Assembly: GCA_039820405.1 (NCBI GenBank)
Contig: JBCBQC010000020.1
Span: 7,284 to 71,283 of the forward strand
Source of the DNA: CALLVY01 sp937899855
GTDB lineage: Bacteria > Bacteroidota > Bacteroidia > Chitinophagales > Saprospiraceae
DNA: 64,000 nt
Direction: 5' to 3'
Shown here: positions 49,502 through 58,000 of the stretch, in pieces
How the letters are laid out: each line of letters opens with the position of its first letter
Numbering within the stretch: position 1 is the stretch's first letter
The notes under the pieces: generated by a model
What the model saw: the letters and a program-made list of their open reading frames with translations, nothing else
The model's database searches: none
What the model was told of the DNA's origin: nothing
Position numbers and translations under genes: made by a program

Positions 49502-50082
49502 TACACCAGTTTTTTTACTTCTCCCTCCAGGAGCCTTCGGACCTGGCGGTACAGATTTTTGGGCGTCATGCCTTGCCAGAGCAGGTCGTTGTACTGCTCG
49601 CCAAAGTTGACGTAATAGGGCAGTTGGGTTTCCACCATTTCCTCTTCGACGTGTTGGAGGGTGTTGATCAAACAGATCCAGCCGCCGTCGTCCTTGACGT
49701 CGTCGTACCATTCCTCGTAGTAGCAATCGTCCGAACCGTGGAAATTGAGCACATTGTCGCAAAGCAGGACAAAGCGGTGGATGTGCTCCTGGATCAGATA
49801 GTCGACCAGATCCCGTTTGAGCAACATGATGTCGTTGCCGATGGCATCGTTCCACTCGCCGATCAGCTCGATCATGGCGTAGCCCTCGTCGTAGTCGACG
49901 TACAGGATTTTGAGGTAGAGCGTGGCCGATCCAAAGCCATCCCACTGGGGGTGGATGTAGTAATTGTAAATCTTTTCGGTAAACTGAAATTCGCTGTAGA
50001 CCCTTCCGTGAAAGGGTGAGCGGGGGTCTTCCGAAGCGACGTAGTGGCTACGCCAGCGAAAATAGGGCTCGATATCGTGCAT
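49501..50082 (-). CDS. Conserved-looking protein of unknown function coupled to era
   Basis: 193 residues, acidic, rich in Tyr, Trp and Asp, with no signal peptide or membrane span, so cytoplasmic. Notable segments are FRWRSHYVASEDPRSPF, ATLYLKILYVDYDEGYAMIE, LLKRDLVDYLIQEHIHRFVL and DCYYEEWYDDVKDDGGWICL. I do not recognise the family. Its stop codon overlaps the start of era by one base, and it has its own -7 element at 50105-50112, so it is first in an era-der-rfbCD transcript. The linkage suggests a ribosome- or stress-related role, but this is a guess from position only. Confidence 0.75.
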   Translation of the reverse strand: MHDIEPYFRWRSHYVASEDPRSPFHGRVYSEFQFTEKIYNYYIHPQWDGFGSATLYLKILYVDYDEGYAMIELIGEWNDAIGNDIMLLKRDLVDYLIQEHIHRFVLLCDNVLNFHGSDDCYYEEWYDDVKDDGGWICLINTLQHVEEEMVETQLPYYVNFGEQYNDLLWQGMTPKNLYRQVRRLLEGEVKKLV

Positions 50083-50104
50083 GTGTTGGAGACAGTTGAG
50101 CTTA

Positions 50105-50112
50105 CAAAAGTA
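50105..50112 (-). promoter_or_regulatory. -7 promoter element for the era operon
   Basis: Minus strand reads TACTTTTG (TAnnTTTG), 23 bases upstream of the ATG at 50082; predicted start near 50098. Confidence 0.55.
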
Positions 50113-50127
50113 TGATTTTATCCGGGG

Positions 50128-50523
50128 CTATTCCAGAAAAATGCGGTCCCGACCCACAAATTCGGGCGCCTGGATCGACAGGACCCGCAGGGGCTTGCGG
50201 CTGGTCACCCGTACCGAGTGGTGCACGTTGCGGGGGATGGTGATAAAATCTCCCTTGCGGACCGGAATGGTTTCCGCCCCCAGGGTCATCACCCCCTTTC
50301 CCCCCAGCACCACGATTTGTTCGGTATGCTCGGCGTGGTAGTGCAGACCCACCCCCTGCTTGATGTAAATTACGAAGCTACTGGTCTCACCATCGCTGTA
50401 AACGGGAATGACCGCGACGTTGTCGTAGGGCTCGGTGGGGCGAAAGCCTTTGAGGGGCCGAATGTCCTGAGCCATCAGGGGGAGCACAAATAACCCCAGG
50501 AGAGAAACAATTAGGTATCTCAT
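50128..50523 (-). CDS. Secreted single-domain cupin
   Basis: 131 residues from ATG at 50523 (MRYLIVSLLGLFVLPLMAQ); a longer frame to 50613 is rejected because a promoter element lies at 50567-50574 and the shorter form begins with a good signal peptide. One cupin domain: GLHYHAEHTEQIVVLGGKG (metal-binding His-x-His...Glu) and PRNVHHSVRVTS (second histidine). The metal site is complete. Periplasmic or outer-membrane-facing. Cupins of this size include isomerases, dioxygenases and sugar sensors; function cannot be assigned. It stands alone between two divergent promoters. Confidence 0.8.
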   Translation of the reverse strand: MRYLIVSLLGLFVLPLMAQDIRPLKGFRPTEPYDNVAVIPVYSDGETSSFVIYIKQGVGLHYHAEHTEQIVVLGGKGVMTLGAETIPVRKGDFITIPRNVHHSVRVTSRKPLRVLSIQAPEFVGRDRIFLE

Positions 50524-50566
50524 GAGTTCAATATTTAGAAATTTCAAAACGCAGTGAATGCGGGAA

Positions 50567-50574
50567 CAAAAGTA
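50567..50574 (-). promoter_or_regulatory. -7 promoter element for the cupin gene
   Basis: Minus strand reads TACTTTTG (TAnnTTTG), identical to the one at the era operon. Predicted start near 50560, 37 bases before the ATG. Confidence 0.5.
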
Positions 50575-50742
50575 CGTTCTCCACGGCGGGTCCCCCACTT
50601 TTACGGGCAGCAAAGCAAAAAACGGAGCTAAATTGAAGGCACTACGGCCTTTGGGTCCGCTCCCTCGGGGGGAAACACCGGCTCTTCCGTCGAAAAAATG
50701 GGGAGAAGGAGAAATTTCACAAGAAATTTACGCAGCTTTTGA

Positions 50743-50750
50743 TACATTTG
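50743..50750 (+). promoter_or_regulatory. -7 promoter candidate for the NadR-like kinase
   Basis: TACATTTG matches TAnnTTTG. It would give a leader of about 167 bases; the -33 region is only partly matched. Confidence 0.35.
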
Positions 50751-50923
50751 TAAACCGACCCGATACTGTGTAACTCAAGTAAATGAACCAAGGCGACAAT
50801 TGAATTTGACCTTCGCTGGCCGTCTTCACCGCCTCCGGCAGTGGAAAGCGGTCGAAAGGACCACGTTAGTGACAGGGCGGCGCAAGGTATCCAGACCTAA
50901 AACAACAAAAGAGAATAGTTATC

Positions 50924-51457
50924 ATGTTACGGATTGTGTTTACTGGTCCTGAATCGAGCGGTAAAACTACCTTGACACAGCACCTGGCTGCTCATTACGG
51001 TGCCCCCTGGGTACCCGAATACGCGCGGGTGTACCTGGAGCAACAAGCCGCCGGCTACACCGAAGGCGACCTGATCAAGATTGCCGAAGGCCAGCTCTAC
51101 CGCGAAAACCGCATCAGCGCCGGTAGTCCCCCCCTCCTGCTCTGCGATACCGACCTGATCACCATCAAAATTTGGTCGGAATACAAATACCAACGCACCG
51201 CCCCCTGGATCCTCCAGCAGATTCACGAGCGCCACTACGACTACTACTTCCTCTGCCGGCCCGACATTCCCTGGGAGGCGGATCCCCTCCGCGAAAACCC
51301 CCACGACCGCGAAGCCCTCTACGATCGCTACCGCGACGAACTCGATGCCCTGGGCAAGACCTACGTCGAAATCGGTGGCTCGCTCACCGAACGAATGCAA
51401 AAAGCCATTCCCCTCATCGACCGGTGGCTCCGCACGGCCTGCTCTCCCTCCCCCTGA
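50924..51457 (+). CDS. NadR-like P-loop nucleoside kinase
   Basis: 177 residues matching the stand-alone C-terminal kinase domain of NadR (AAA_28 type). Seen: Walker A GPESSGKTTL at residues 8-17, the YARVYLEQQ segment, LLLCDTDLITIKIWSEYKY (Walker B-like aspartate and conserved W/Y), and the lid CRPDIPWEADPLRENPHDRE. Known relatives phosphorylate ribosylnicotinamide to NMN. The gene ends 70 bases before the TPP riboswitch and receptor on the same strand. In Bacteroidota such kinases often lie next to PnuC-type transporters; none is seen here. The substrate could be ribosylnicotinamide or, by context, thiamin; the first is better supported by family. Confidence 0.82.
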   Translation: MLRIVFTGPESSGKTTLTQHLAAHYGAPWVPEYARVYLEQQAAGYTEGDLIKIAEGQLYRENRISAGSPPLLLCDTDLITIKIWSEYKYQRTAPWILQQIHERHYDYYFLCRPDIPWEADPLRENPHDREALYDRYRDELDALGKTYVEIGGSLTERMQKAIPLIDRWLRTACSPSP

Positions 51458-51514
51458 GGCCTCTTCACCCGACACGGAAATGACTTGCCCTTTTTTTATT
51501 TGCCGCAGAGCGTT

Positions 51515-51522
51515 TATCTTTG
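51515..51522 (+). promoter_or_regulatory. -7 promoter element driving the TPP riboswitch
   Basis: TATCTTTG (TAnnTTTG) ends 5 bases before the predicted first stem of the riboswitch, so transcription starts right at the aptamer. This separates the receptor from the upstream kinase gene. Confidence 0.65.
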
Positions 51523-51526
51523 CGCC

Positions 51527-51621
51527 TTCTCTGGGGTGCCAGGGTGCTGCCCGCTCGGCGCAGTGCTCGGCTGAGATTATACCCATCGAACCTGCCCGGG
51601 TAATGCCGGGAAGGGATTAGA
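51527..51621 (+). promoter_or_regulatory. TPP riboswitch (THI element)
   Basis: The conserved core of the thiamin-pyrophosphate aptamer is present in order: GGGGTGCC (51533-51540), an extended P3 arm, GGCTGAGATTATACCC (51569-51584), GAACCTG, and GGGTAATGCCGGGAAGGGA (51598-51616). It is followed by a stem-loop AGTCC/GGACT (51623-51651) without a T-run, which suggests control of translation initiation or an unusual terminator. It precedes the TonB-dependent receptor by about 100 bases, predicting that the receptor is shut off when TPP is high. Confidence 0.93.
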
Positions 51622-51721
51622 CAGTCCGAACTGCACGGTCAGCTCTGGACTATAGGGTGTGATGACATCCGCTCCTTACCCCTGGAGTGGAATCTTTCAC
51701 CACTTTAAATTTTCTTCTCAC

Positions 51722-54160
51722 ATGAAAAACTGGATGCTCCTCGTCGTCTTGCTGCTCGGCGCCACCCCCCTGTTGGCCCAGCATAAGATTTACGGTAACA
51801 TCACGGACGAAACCGGTTCCCCCCTTCCCGGTGCCATCGTTCGACTAATCGAAAAAGGGGGCGGTACCATCGCCGACGCCGATGGTTTTTACCTGTTTTC
51901 TCCCCTCGAAACGGGCGACTACACCCTCCGCGTAGAATACCTGGGCTACGCTCCCCGCGAACAAAAGGTGAGCCTCCGAGGCAGTCAAACGGTAGATTTC
52001 CAACTCCTCCCCAGCACCTTTACCCTCGAAGGCGTCGAAGTCCTGAGCAACTGGGCGACCCGCAAGACCCCCGTTCCCCAAACCTACCTCGACGAGGACG
52101 AGCTGGAGCTCAACAACCTCGGACAGGACGTACCCTTCCTGCTCCGTTTTACCCCTTCCGCAGTGGTAACCTCGGATGCGGGCACCGGAATCGGCTACAC
52201 GGGCATCCGCATCCGCGGTAGTGATCCTTCGCGGATCAACGTCACCATCAACGGTATCCCCCTCAACGATTCCGAATCGCAGGGTGTTTTTTGGGTCGAC
52301 CTCCCGGACTTTGCGGGCTCCACCAATGAGATCCAAATCCAACGCGGCGTCGGAACCTCTACCAACGGCTCGGGAGCCTTCGGGGCCACCATCAACCTGC
52401 GCAGCATCGATCTCAACAAAGAGGCCTACGCCGATTTTTACAATTCCTACGGTTCGTTTAACAGCCGCAAACACAGCCTGCGCGTGGGTTCGGGCTTGAT
52501 CAAAGACCGCTGGTCCTTCGACGGGCGGCTCTCCCTCATCCAGTCGGATGGCTACATCGATCGCGGCTCGGCGGATCTGCGCTCCTTCTACCTATCGGGG
52601 GGCTGGTACGGCGACAAGACGACCCTCAAGGCCCTGGCCTTTACGGGACACGAAATTACCTACCAATCCTGGTTCGGTACGCCCCAGTCGCGGCTCGAAA
52701 ACGACGAGGAGGCCATGCGCGCTCACGCCGCCAATAATGGCCACACCGAGGAGCAGCTGGAGAATTTGCTCAATTCGGGGCGTACCTACAATTTTTACCT
52801 CTACGATAACCAAGTCGATAATTACCAGCAGGATCACTATCAGCTCCACCTGTCGCACCAATTTTCCGATCAGTGGATGGGGCGTGGGGCCCTGCACTAT
52901 ACACGAGGCCAGGGCTTTTTCGAACAGTTTCGGGAAGACGATGGCTTTGCCGATTACCAACTCAGCAACCCCGTTATCGGTGGCGATACCATCACGTCGG
53001 GGGACTTTATCCGACGGCGCTGGTTGGACAATGACTTTTACGGTGGTACGGCTAGCCTGCACTACTTCCGGGACAACCTTAGCCTCACCCTGGGCGGTGC
53101 CTTCCACCAGTACGATGGCGACCACTTCGGCGAGATCATCTGGGCCGAATACGCCACCAATTCCGACATTCGCGATCGCTACTACGAAGGCGTGGGCAAC
53201 AAATCCGATTTTAATGCCTTTGCCAAGCTGGAGTTCAACTGGCGGCGGTGGTGGAACGGGTACGTCGACTTACAGGTCCGTCGGGTGGACTACAAGATCG
53301 ATGGCATCGACAACGATCTGCGCGCGCTGGATTTTGAGGAAACCTATACCTTTTTTAATCCCAAGTTCGGCCTGCGGCGGGATTTGTCCCGTGGGCAGAG
53401 CGTCTTTGCCTCGGTAGGTGTGGCGCACCGTGAGCCCGTCCGTAGCGACATCGTTGATGCCTTGGTCGATCGCGTTCCCACCGCCGAGCGGCTGATCGAC
53501 TTTGAGTTGGGCTACGATTACACTCGGTCCAACTTCCGCTTGGGGGCCAATGCTTACTGGATGCAGTACCGGGACCAATTGGTACAGACCGGGGAGCTCA
53601 ATGATGTGGGGGCGCCGGTGCGGATCAACGTACCGGACAGCTACCGGGCCGGCATCGAATTGCAGACGGATTGGCGGATCGCCAAGCAGCTCAACTGGCG
53701 GGCCAATCTGACGGTCAGTCAAAATAAAATCCGCTCCTACGACCAATTGCTCTACGACTATACGAGTGGTTTCGAAATCATTACCGAAAACTTTGAGGAC
53801 ACCGATATTGCCTTGTCGCCCAACCTGATTGGAGCCAGTGAATTGGGCTTTTATCCCGTCCCGGCCTTTGAGGTGGCCCTGCTGAGCAAGTACGTCGGCG
53901 ATCAGTTTTTGGACAATACCTCCAGTGAGGAACGGATGATCGAGGCCTTTTTTGTCAACGATCTGCGTTTGCGGTACCAGTTCAAGCCCCAAAAATTACG
54001 GGAGTTGAACCTGAGTTTTATCATCAACAACGTCTTCGATACGGAATATTCGGCGAACGGCTATACCTTTAGCTACGTAGCGGGCGAGCGAGTCACCGAG
54101 AATTTCTTCTATCCCCAGGCGGGGATTTGGTGGATGGCGGCGGTGGATGTGAAGTTTTGA
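51722..54160 (+). CDS. TonB-dependent outer-membrane receptor, probably for thiamin
   Basis: 812 residues from ATG at 51722 (MKNWMLLVVLLLGATPLLAQ, a signal peptide); the frame is open to 51659 through the riboswitch leader, but that part has no conserved features. Domains: carboxypeptidase-regulatory-like about 21-100 (YGNITDETGSPLPGAIVRL), plug about 110-230 (QDVPFLLRFTPSAVV, GYTGIRIRGSDPSRINVTIN), and a 22-strand barrel ending in WWMAAVDVKF. The TPP riboswitch upstream implies a role in importing thiamin or a derivative, matching known riboswitch-controlled receptors of Bacteroidota. No inner-membrane thiamin transporter or thiamin pyrophosphokinase follows; a terminator does. Confidence 0.9.
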   Translation: MKNWMLLVVLLLGATPLLAQHKIYGNITDETGSPLPGAIVRLIEKGGGTIADADGFYLFSPLETGDYTLRVEYLGYAPREQKVSLRGSQTVDFQLLPSTFTLEGVEVLSNWATRKTPVPQTYLDEDELELNNLGQDVPFLLRFTPSAVVTSDAGTGIGYTGIRIRGSDPSRINVTINGIPLNDSESQGVFWVDLPDFAGSTNEIQIQRGVGTSTNGSGAFGATINLRSIDLNKEAYADFYNSYGSFNSRKHSLRVGSGLIKDRWSFDGRLSLIQSDGYIDRGSADLRSFYLSGGWYGDKTTLKALAFTGHEITYQSWFGTPQSRLENDEEAMRAHAANNGHTEEQLENLLNSGRTYNFYLYDNQVDNYQQDHYQLHLSHQFSDQWMGRGALHYTRGQGFFEQFREDDGFADYQLSNPVIGGDTITSGDFIRRRWLDNDFYGGTASLHYFRDNLSLTLGGAFHQYDGDHFGEIIWAEYATNSDIRDRYYEGVGNKSDFNAFAKLEFNWRRWWNGYVDLQVRRVDYKIDGIDNDLRALDFEETYTFFNPKFGLRRDLSRGQSVFASVGVAHREPVRSDIVDALVDRVPTAERLIDFELGYDYTRSNFRLGANAYWMQYRDQLVQTGELNDVGAPVRINVPDSYRAGIELQTDWRIAKQLNWRANLTVSQNKIRSYDQLLYDYTSGFEIITENFEDTDIALSPNLIGASELGFYPVPAFEVALLSKYVGDQFLDNTSSEERMIEAFFVNDLRLRYQFKPQKLRELNLSFIINNVFDTEYSANGYTFSYVAGERVTENFFYPQAGIWWMAAVDVKF

Positions 54161-54170
54161 AGGTATAAAT

Positions 54171-54211
54171 AAAAAAATCCCGACCAGCACGCGCTGGTCG
54201 GGATTTTTTTT
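54171..54211. terminator. Bidirectional terminator, receptor versus barrel protein
   Basis: A-run, then ATCCCGACCAGC pairing with GCTGGTCGGGAT across ACGC, then eight T residues. Perfect 12-base stem shared by the two convergent genes. Confidence 0.92.
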
Positions 54212-54225
54212 GTGGATGAACTCGC

Positions 54226-54924
54226 CTAGAATTTGTAGGTAAAACCCGCCCGAATGTTGAAGGGCGTATTGAGCGATTCTTCGGGTTCGAGCAGGTTGTA
54301 AAGTAGCATGATTTCGTAGGCAAAGGTGCCACCGCTGTTGTAACCCAAGCCCACGTAGAAATTGTTCTGCCGCAGACGACCGGTAAGGATTTCATCATCC
54401 TGATCGATGGTGATAAAGCCGTCCTGATCCGGGTCGATGGACTCTTCGTTGGACCATTCGTATTCGACGTGGGCAAAGATGCTGGGAATAAACTTGTAGC
54501 GGCTAAAGCCCCCCAGCGTGTAGGAAACGGGCTCGACGACGTAGGTGCGACCGGCTTCGATGAATTTGAAGTAGTTGTAATTGATGCCGACCCGGGGGCC
54601 CACCGAGAAGTTGTCGGTGATCTTGTAGCCCACCATGGGCGAAATGCCAAACTGGAAGGAGCTGACGCCATTGATGCCACTGAAGCCCAGGTTGAGCCCA
54701 CCACCGTACCAGAGGCGATGCGTAAAGCCACCGCTTTCGTCAAAGTAATCGTCGGTACTTTCCCGGCGGCTGCGGGTCCGGTCTTCCTTCGTTTCTTCTT
54801 CCACCTTCTCCTTTTCGGGTCTTTTGCGCTTTTTCTTGCCGTAAGATTGAGCGTCGGCGCTGGAAATCCCCACCACGAGGGCAAAGAAGAGGAACAGGGA
54901 TAATATGCGACTTACTTTTTTCAT
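54226..54924 (-). CDS. Outer-membrane beta-barrel protein with a basic/acidic N-terminal linker
   Basis: 232 residues. Signal peptide (to about residue 26, ADAQ), then a highly charged linker (about 27-58, e.g. YGKKKRKRPEKEKVEEETKE) and a small beta-barrel domain (about 66-232) ending in the aromatic AGFTYKF. Alternating strands such as LWYGGGLNLGFSGING, VGPRVGINYNYFKF and NFYVGLGYNSGG support an eight-stranded OmpA-like barrel. One loop contains DPDQDGFITIDQDDE, which fits the EF-hand-type calcium loop DxDxDGxI. Function unknown. Convergent with the thiamin receptor. A TATCTTTA near 54947-54954 on this strand may be its -7 element. Confidence 0.75.
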   Translation of the reverse strand: MKKVSRILSLFLFFALVVGISSADAQSYGKKKRKRPEKEKVEEETKEDRTRSRRESTDDYFDESGGFTHRLWYGGGLNLGFSGINGVSSFQFGISPMVGYKITDNFSVGPRVGINYNYFKFIEAGRTYVVEPVSYTLGGFSRYKFIPSIFAHVEYEWSNEESIDPDQDGFITIDQDDEILTGRLRQNNFYVGLGYNSGGTFAYEIMLLYNLLEPEESLNTPFNIRAGFTYKF

Positions 54925-55065
54925 ATGTCTTCCAGGTTTGTTTGACTAAAGATACGAAACGTTTGCACTCACAACTATAATAAGGACAGCCGTATTGTCA
55001 AAAGGTTTGTTACTGAACTGTTAAGGTTGGGGCGAATGAAAGATACGTGACTTTTTGCCCCGCCC

Positions 55066-58000
55066 CTAATTGCCTTCGGAGACCAAATTGTAGGAAGTTG
55101 GCGCGATTTCGCGCTTCTGGACCAGCCCCTTTTCTCGCAAAAAGGCCATCCATGCGGCGGCCCGTTTGGCACTCGAAAAGGTATAAAAAGTTTGGCCTTC
55201 GTTGAGCTTTTCGTGGAAACCCAGTCGGGTTTCAAAATGCAGCTCCAACAACTTGATGATGCCGTAGGTGTAGTCGTCGCGTTTCCCGCCGTTTTCACCG
55301 ACGAAGGGCGTGACGATGTCGAACAGGAGGATATCGTAGATTTTGGTAAAATCCAAGCCCCCTTCCGCACTGCGGTAGTCGACCCCAAAAGCATCGAGGT
55401 AGTGGGCGTAGAGCTCGTATTGCGACAAGTCGGCTTGGCGGCCGATAAAATCATCGGGATCTTCGAGTTCGAAGATGGGCAGGCCAAAGTCCTGGTGCAG
55501 AAAGCCAAACGGTCGGGCGCCCTGGGGCACCGTAAAGCGGTCCATCAGGCGAAGAACGGTCGAGATGTCCTCGTAGCGGACGGTGGCCAGGATGGACTGT
55601 TGGATTTTGATGCGCGAGCCCTCCTCCAACTCCGGGGCCAGCGAGGCCTCCAGGCGTTCGGCCAGTGGTTTGCCAATCGTCTTGATCTGGGCAATGTTGA
55701 GGTTGGTCATCTGCTCTTCGAATTCGCTCATGAACTCGCTTTCCGCCAGGTACTGTTCCAACGTACGTTGCACGGTAGCGATCAGCTCGGGCCGGGCGGT
55801 GGTGTCGTTGAGGTAGCTGACGAACCAGGGTAGGCGGAAAAGGTTGTTGAAAAAGGAACCGCGATCGTTGACCGTAAAGTCCGCTGATTTTTCAAACATA
55901 AACTCGGCCATGAGGTGGCCCCGGTCGACCTCAAAGAGTTTGGGGAGGTCGTCTAGGTCTTTGTAGCTAAAGGGAATGTCTTGGAAGTAGGCCAGGTCGG
56001 TGGTGGGGGAGAGCAGGGGCTCGATGTTGAGCCGTTTGATGTTGCGTACCGGGCGGACTTTGTGGAGGGCCGCCAGGCAGGCAGCTTTGTGGCTGGGTCG
56101 GAAACTGCTCGATTCCGTGATGTTGTTGATCGCCTCGATGTCCAACTCCTCCAAATCGGCCAGGCTGTTGATCTTTTCTTGAAAAAAAACCTCCCCCCAG
56201 CGCTCGTAATGGGCTCCGTCGCGTTCCCACAGCTCCTTCCAGGCCAGGCGGTTGTAACGTTGCTGGTCGTCGGGCGGGGGGAAATGGTACTTGTAAATGG
56301 CTTCCAAAATGGGGACGGTATTCGTGCCCACCGTAATTACTTGCCCCCGCCGACTGCTCAGGACCCGTTCGTCGTCGATGAGTCGGAACAGGTGGGGAAC
56401 CTCCGATAGGTCCGGATGTAGCCGCAGGTAGTAATACAAAATCTTGACCCGATCCAATTCCTCACTCTCCTGAATCATGGTCACGATCCGCTCCGACTCC
56501 ACCGCACTGGGGGCCGCTAGGATTTTGATTTCCCGCCGGCTAAACCCCATCGGGTTGTCCAGAAAATCGCTCAGGCCCAGGCTTTCTTCCTCCTCTGGCT
56601 CGTCGATGAGCTGCATGATCTGATTGCCGATTTCATTGTCCGATTCTACCTTCAGTAGGTCGGTGAGCCGGTTTTGCACCATGCCATCTTCGATGTCAAA
56701 CTTGCGGAGGTAGGCATTGCAAATTCCGATGGCTCCGATGTTCTCGAAGAGGTAACTCTTTTTGAGGTAGAGCCGCAATTGCTGTTCATCGGCCAGGATG
56801 TCGGCCCAGTGACTGCTGTAAAAGCGATCGAGGATACGACCGATGGAAAAATTGAGCCGGGCATTTTTTTCGTGCAGACAGGCCCAGTACTCCAGGGCCG
56901 TCACTTCGTTGAGTTGCAGGTCGATAATGATCGCATTTTCCAGGCGGTAGCGTTCGGCGGGGGATTTGGCGTGGAGCAGTTGGTAGAGCTGTTGGGCGAG
57001 GCGATCGCTCAGCTGGTAGGAGAAATTATTGCGGCGGCAGTAGTCCGTCAGCAGGGTCAGTTGTTCGAGGTACTGGTATTGGAAGGAGGGGAGGGTGGCG
57101 TTGTAATTGCGGAGCAATTGGCGGTACTTTTGGGCCAGCTCGATGATCTGCCCCGGTTCGCCTTCGGTGAGTTGGCGAAAAGCGGCGATGGCCACCGAGT
57201 CGTTGCGGGAAGGCAGACGGCGAAAAAGTCTTTCGTAGTTTTGGGTGATCTCGGCCGCTTCCAGCTTATTGGTAAACAGCCCCTGGTGGGCATCCCACTC
57301 GTAATCGGTGTAGTGCCGGGCCCAGTAGCGTAAAAAGTTGCGTTGGGCCACCAAATCACCGGGGCGCGGTTCGTAATCGCCCGTCCGGTTTTGGTACTCG
57401 ACGGGGATGCGGGTAAGCACTTCGATCAAATCGAGGTAAGGGCTGACGTCTTTGGGGCTGAGGTGATGGTGTCGCGGTCGGGCCTTGTAGACTTGGGCGG
57501 CGAGGTAGAACAGGGCCCGGGGATGTCCCGTAGCTACCAGATCGGCCAGGGCATTGTGCCGAATCCAGGAGTAGGAACGCTCATCGCTCAATAGGCGGCC
57601 GTAGTAATCGACGGGCAGAGAGAAAAAGCTTTTTTGGTAGCTGTACAGCTTCTCGTAGCCGAATTGTCGCAGATTATCCAGCGAGCGAAGCGAGTCGATG
57701 TAGTGGTAATAGCGTTGGGTCATTTGGTCGTAATGCCCGTCTTCGGTTACCGAAATATTGGTCAACTTAGTGAGGTAGGGCGCTGCCATTTCCGCGCTGA
57801 AGGCCCCCCGGTCGATCAGCCGCAAGAGGGTGATCAGACAGTCCAACTCGCGGTGGTCCTGCAGGGCCGCCAACAAACTTTGGTACACCCGCGCCCGCTG
57901 AGGGGCCGCCACGGCATCCCCCCTTTCCCGCATCCAATTTTTGAGAAAATCGTAGGCTTCTCGATTTTTTAGCGCCGCCATCTCCTGGATCAAAGGTTCC

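Larger units (their letters stand above)
50524..50923. other. Divergent intergenic region, cupin and NadR-like genes
   Basis: 400 bases. It holds the minus-strand -7 element of the cupin at 50567-50574 and a plus-strand TACATTTG at 50743-50750. No ORF or RNA gene is recognised. The 170 bases after the plus promoter form a leader for the kinase gene. Confidence 0.5.

Noticed and set aside
49502..49945. N-terminal extension of Era by 148 residues
   Set aside because: The extension is an out-of-frame reading of the upstream 193-codon gene; Era's conserved start is at 49501.
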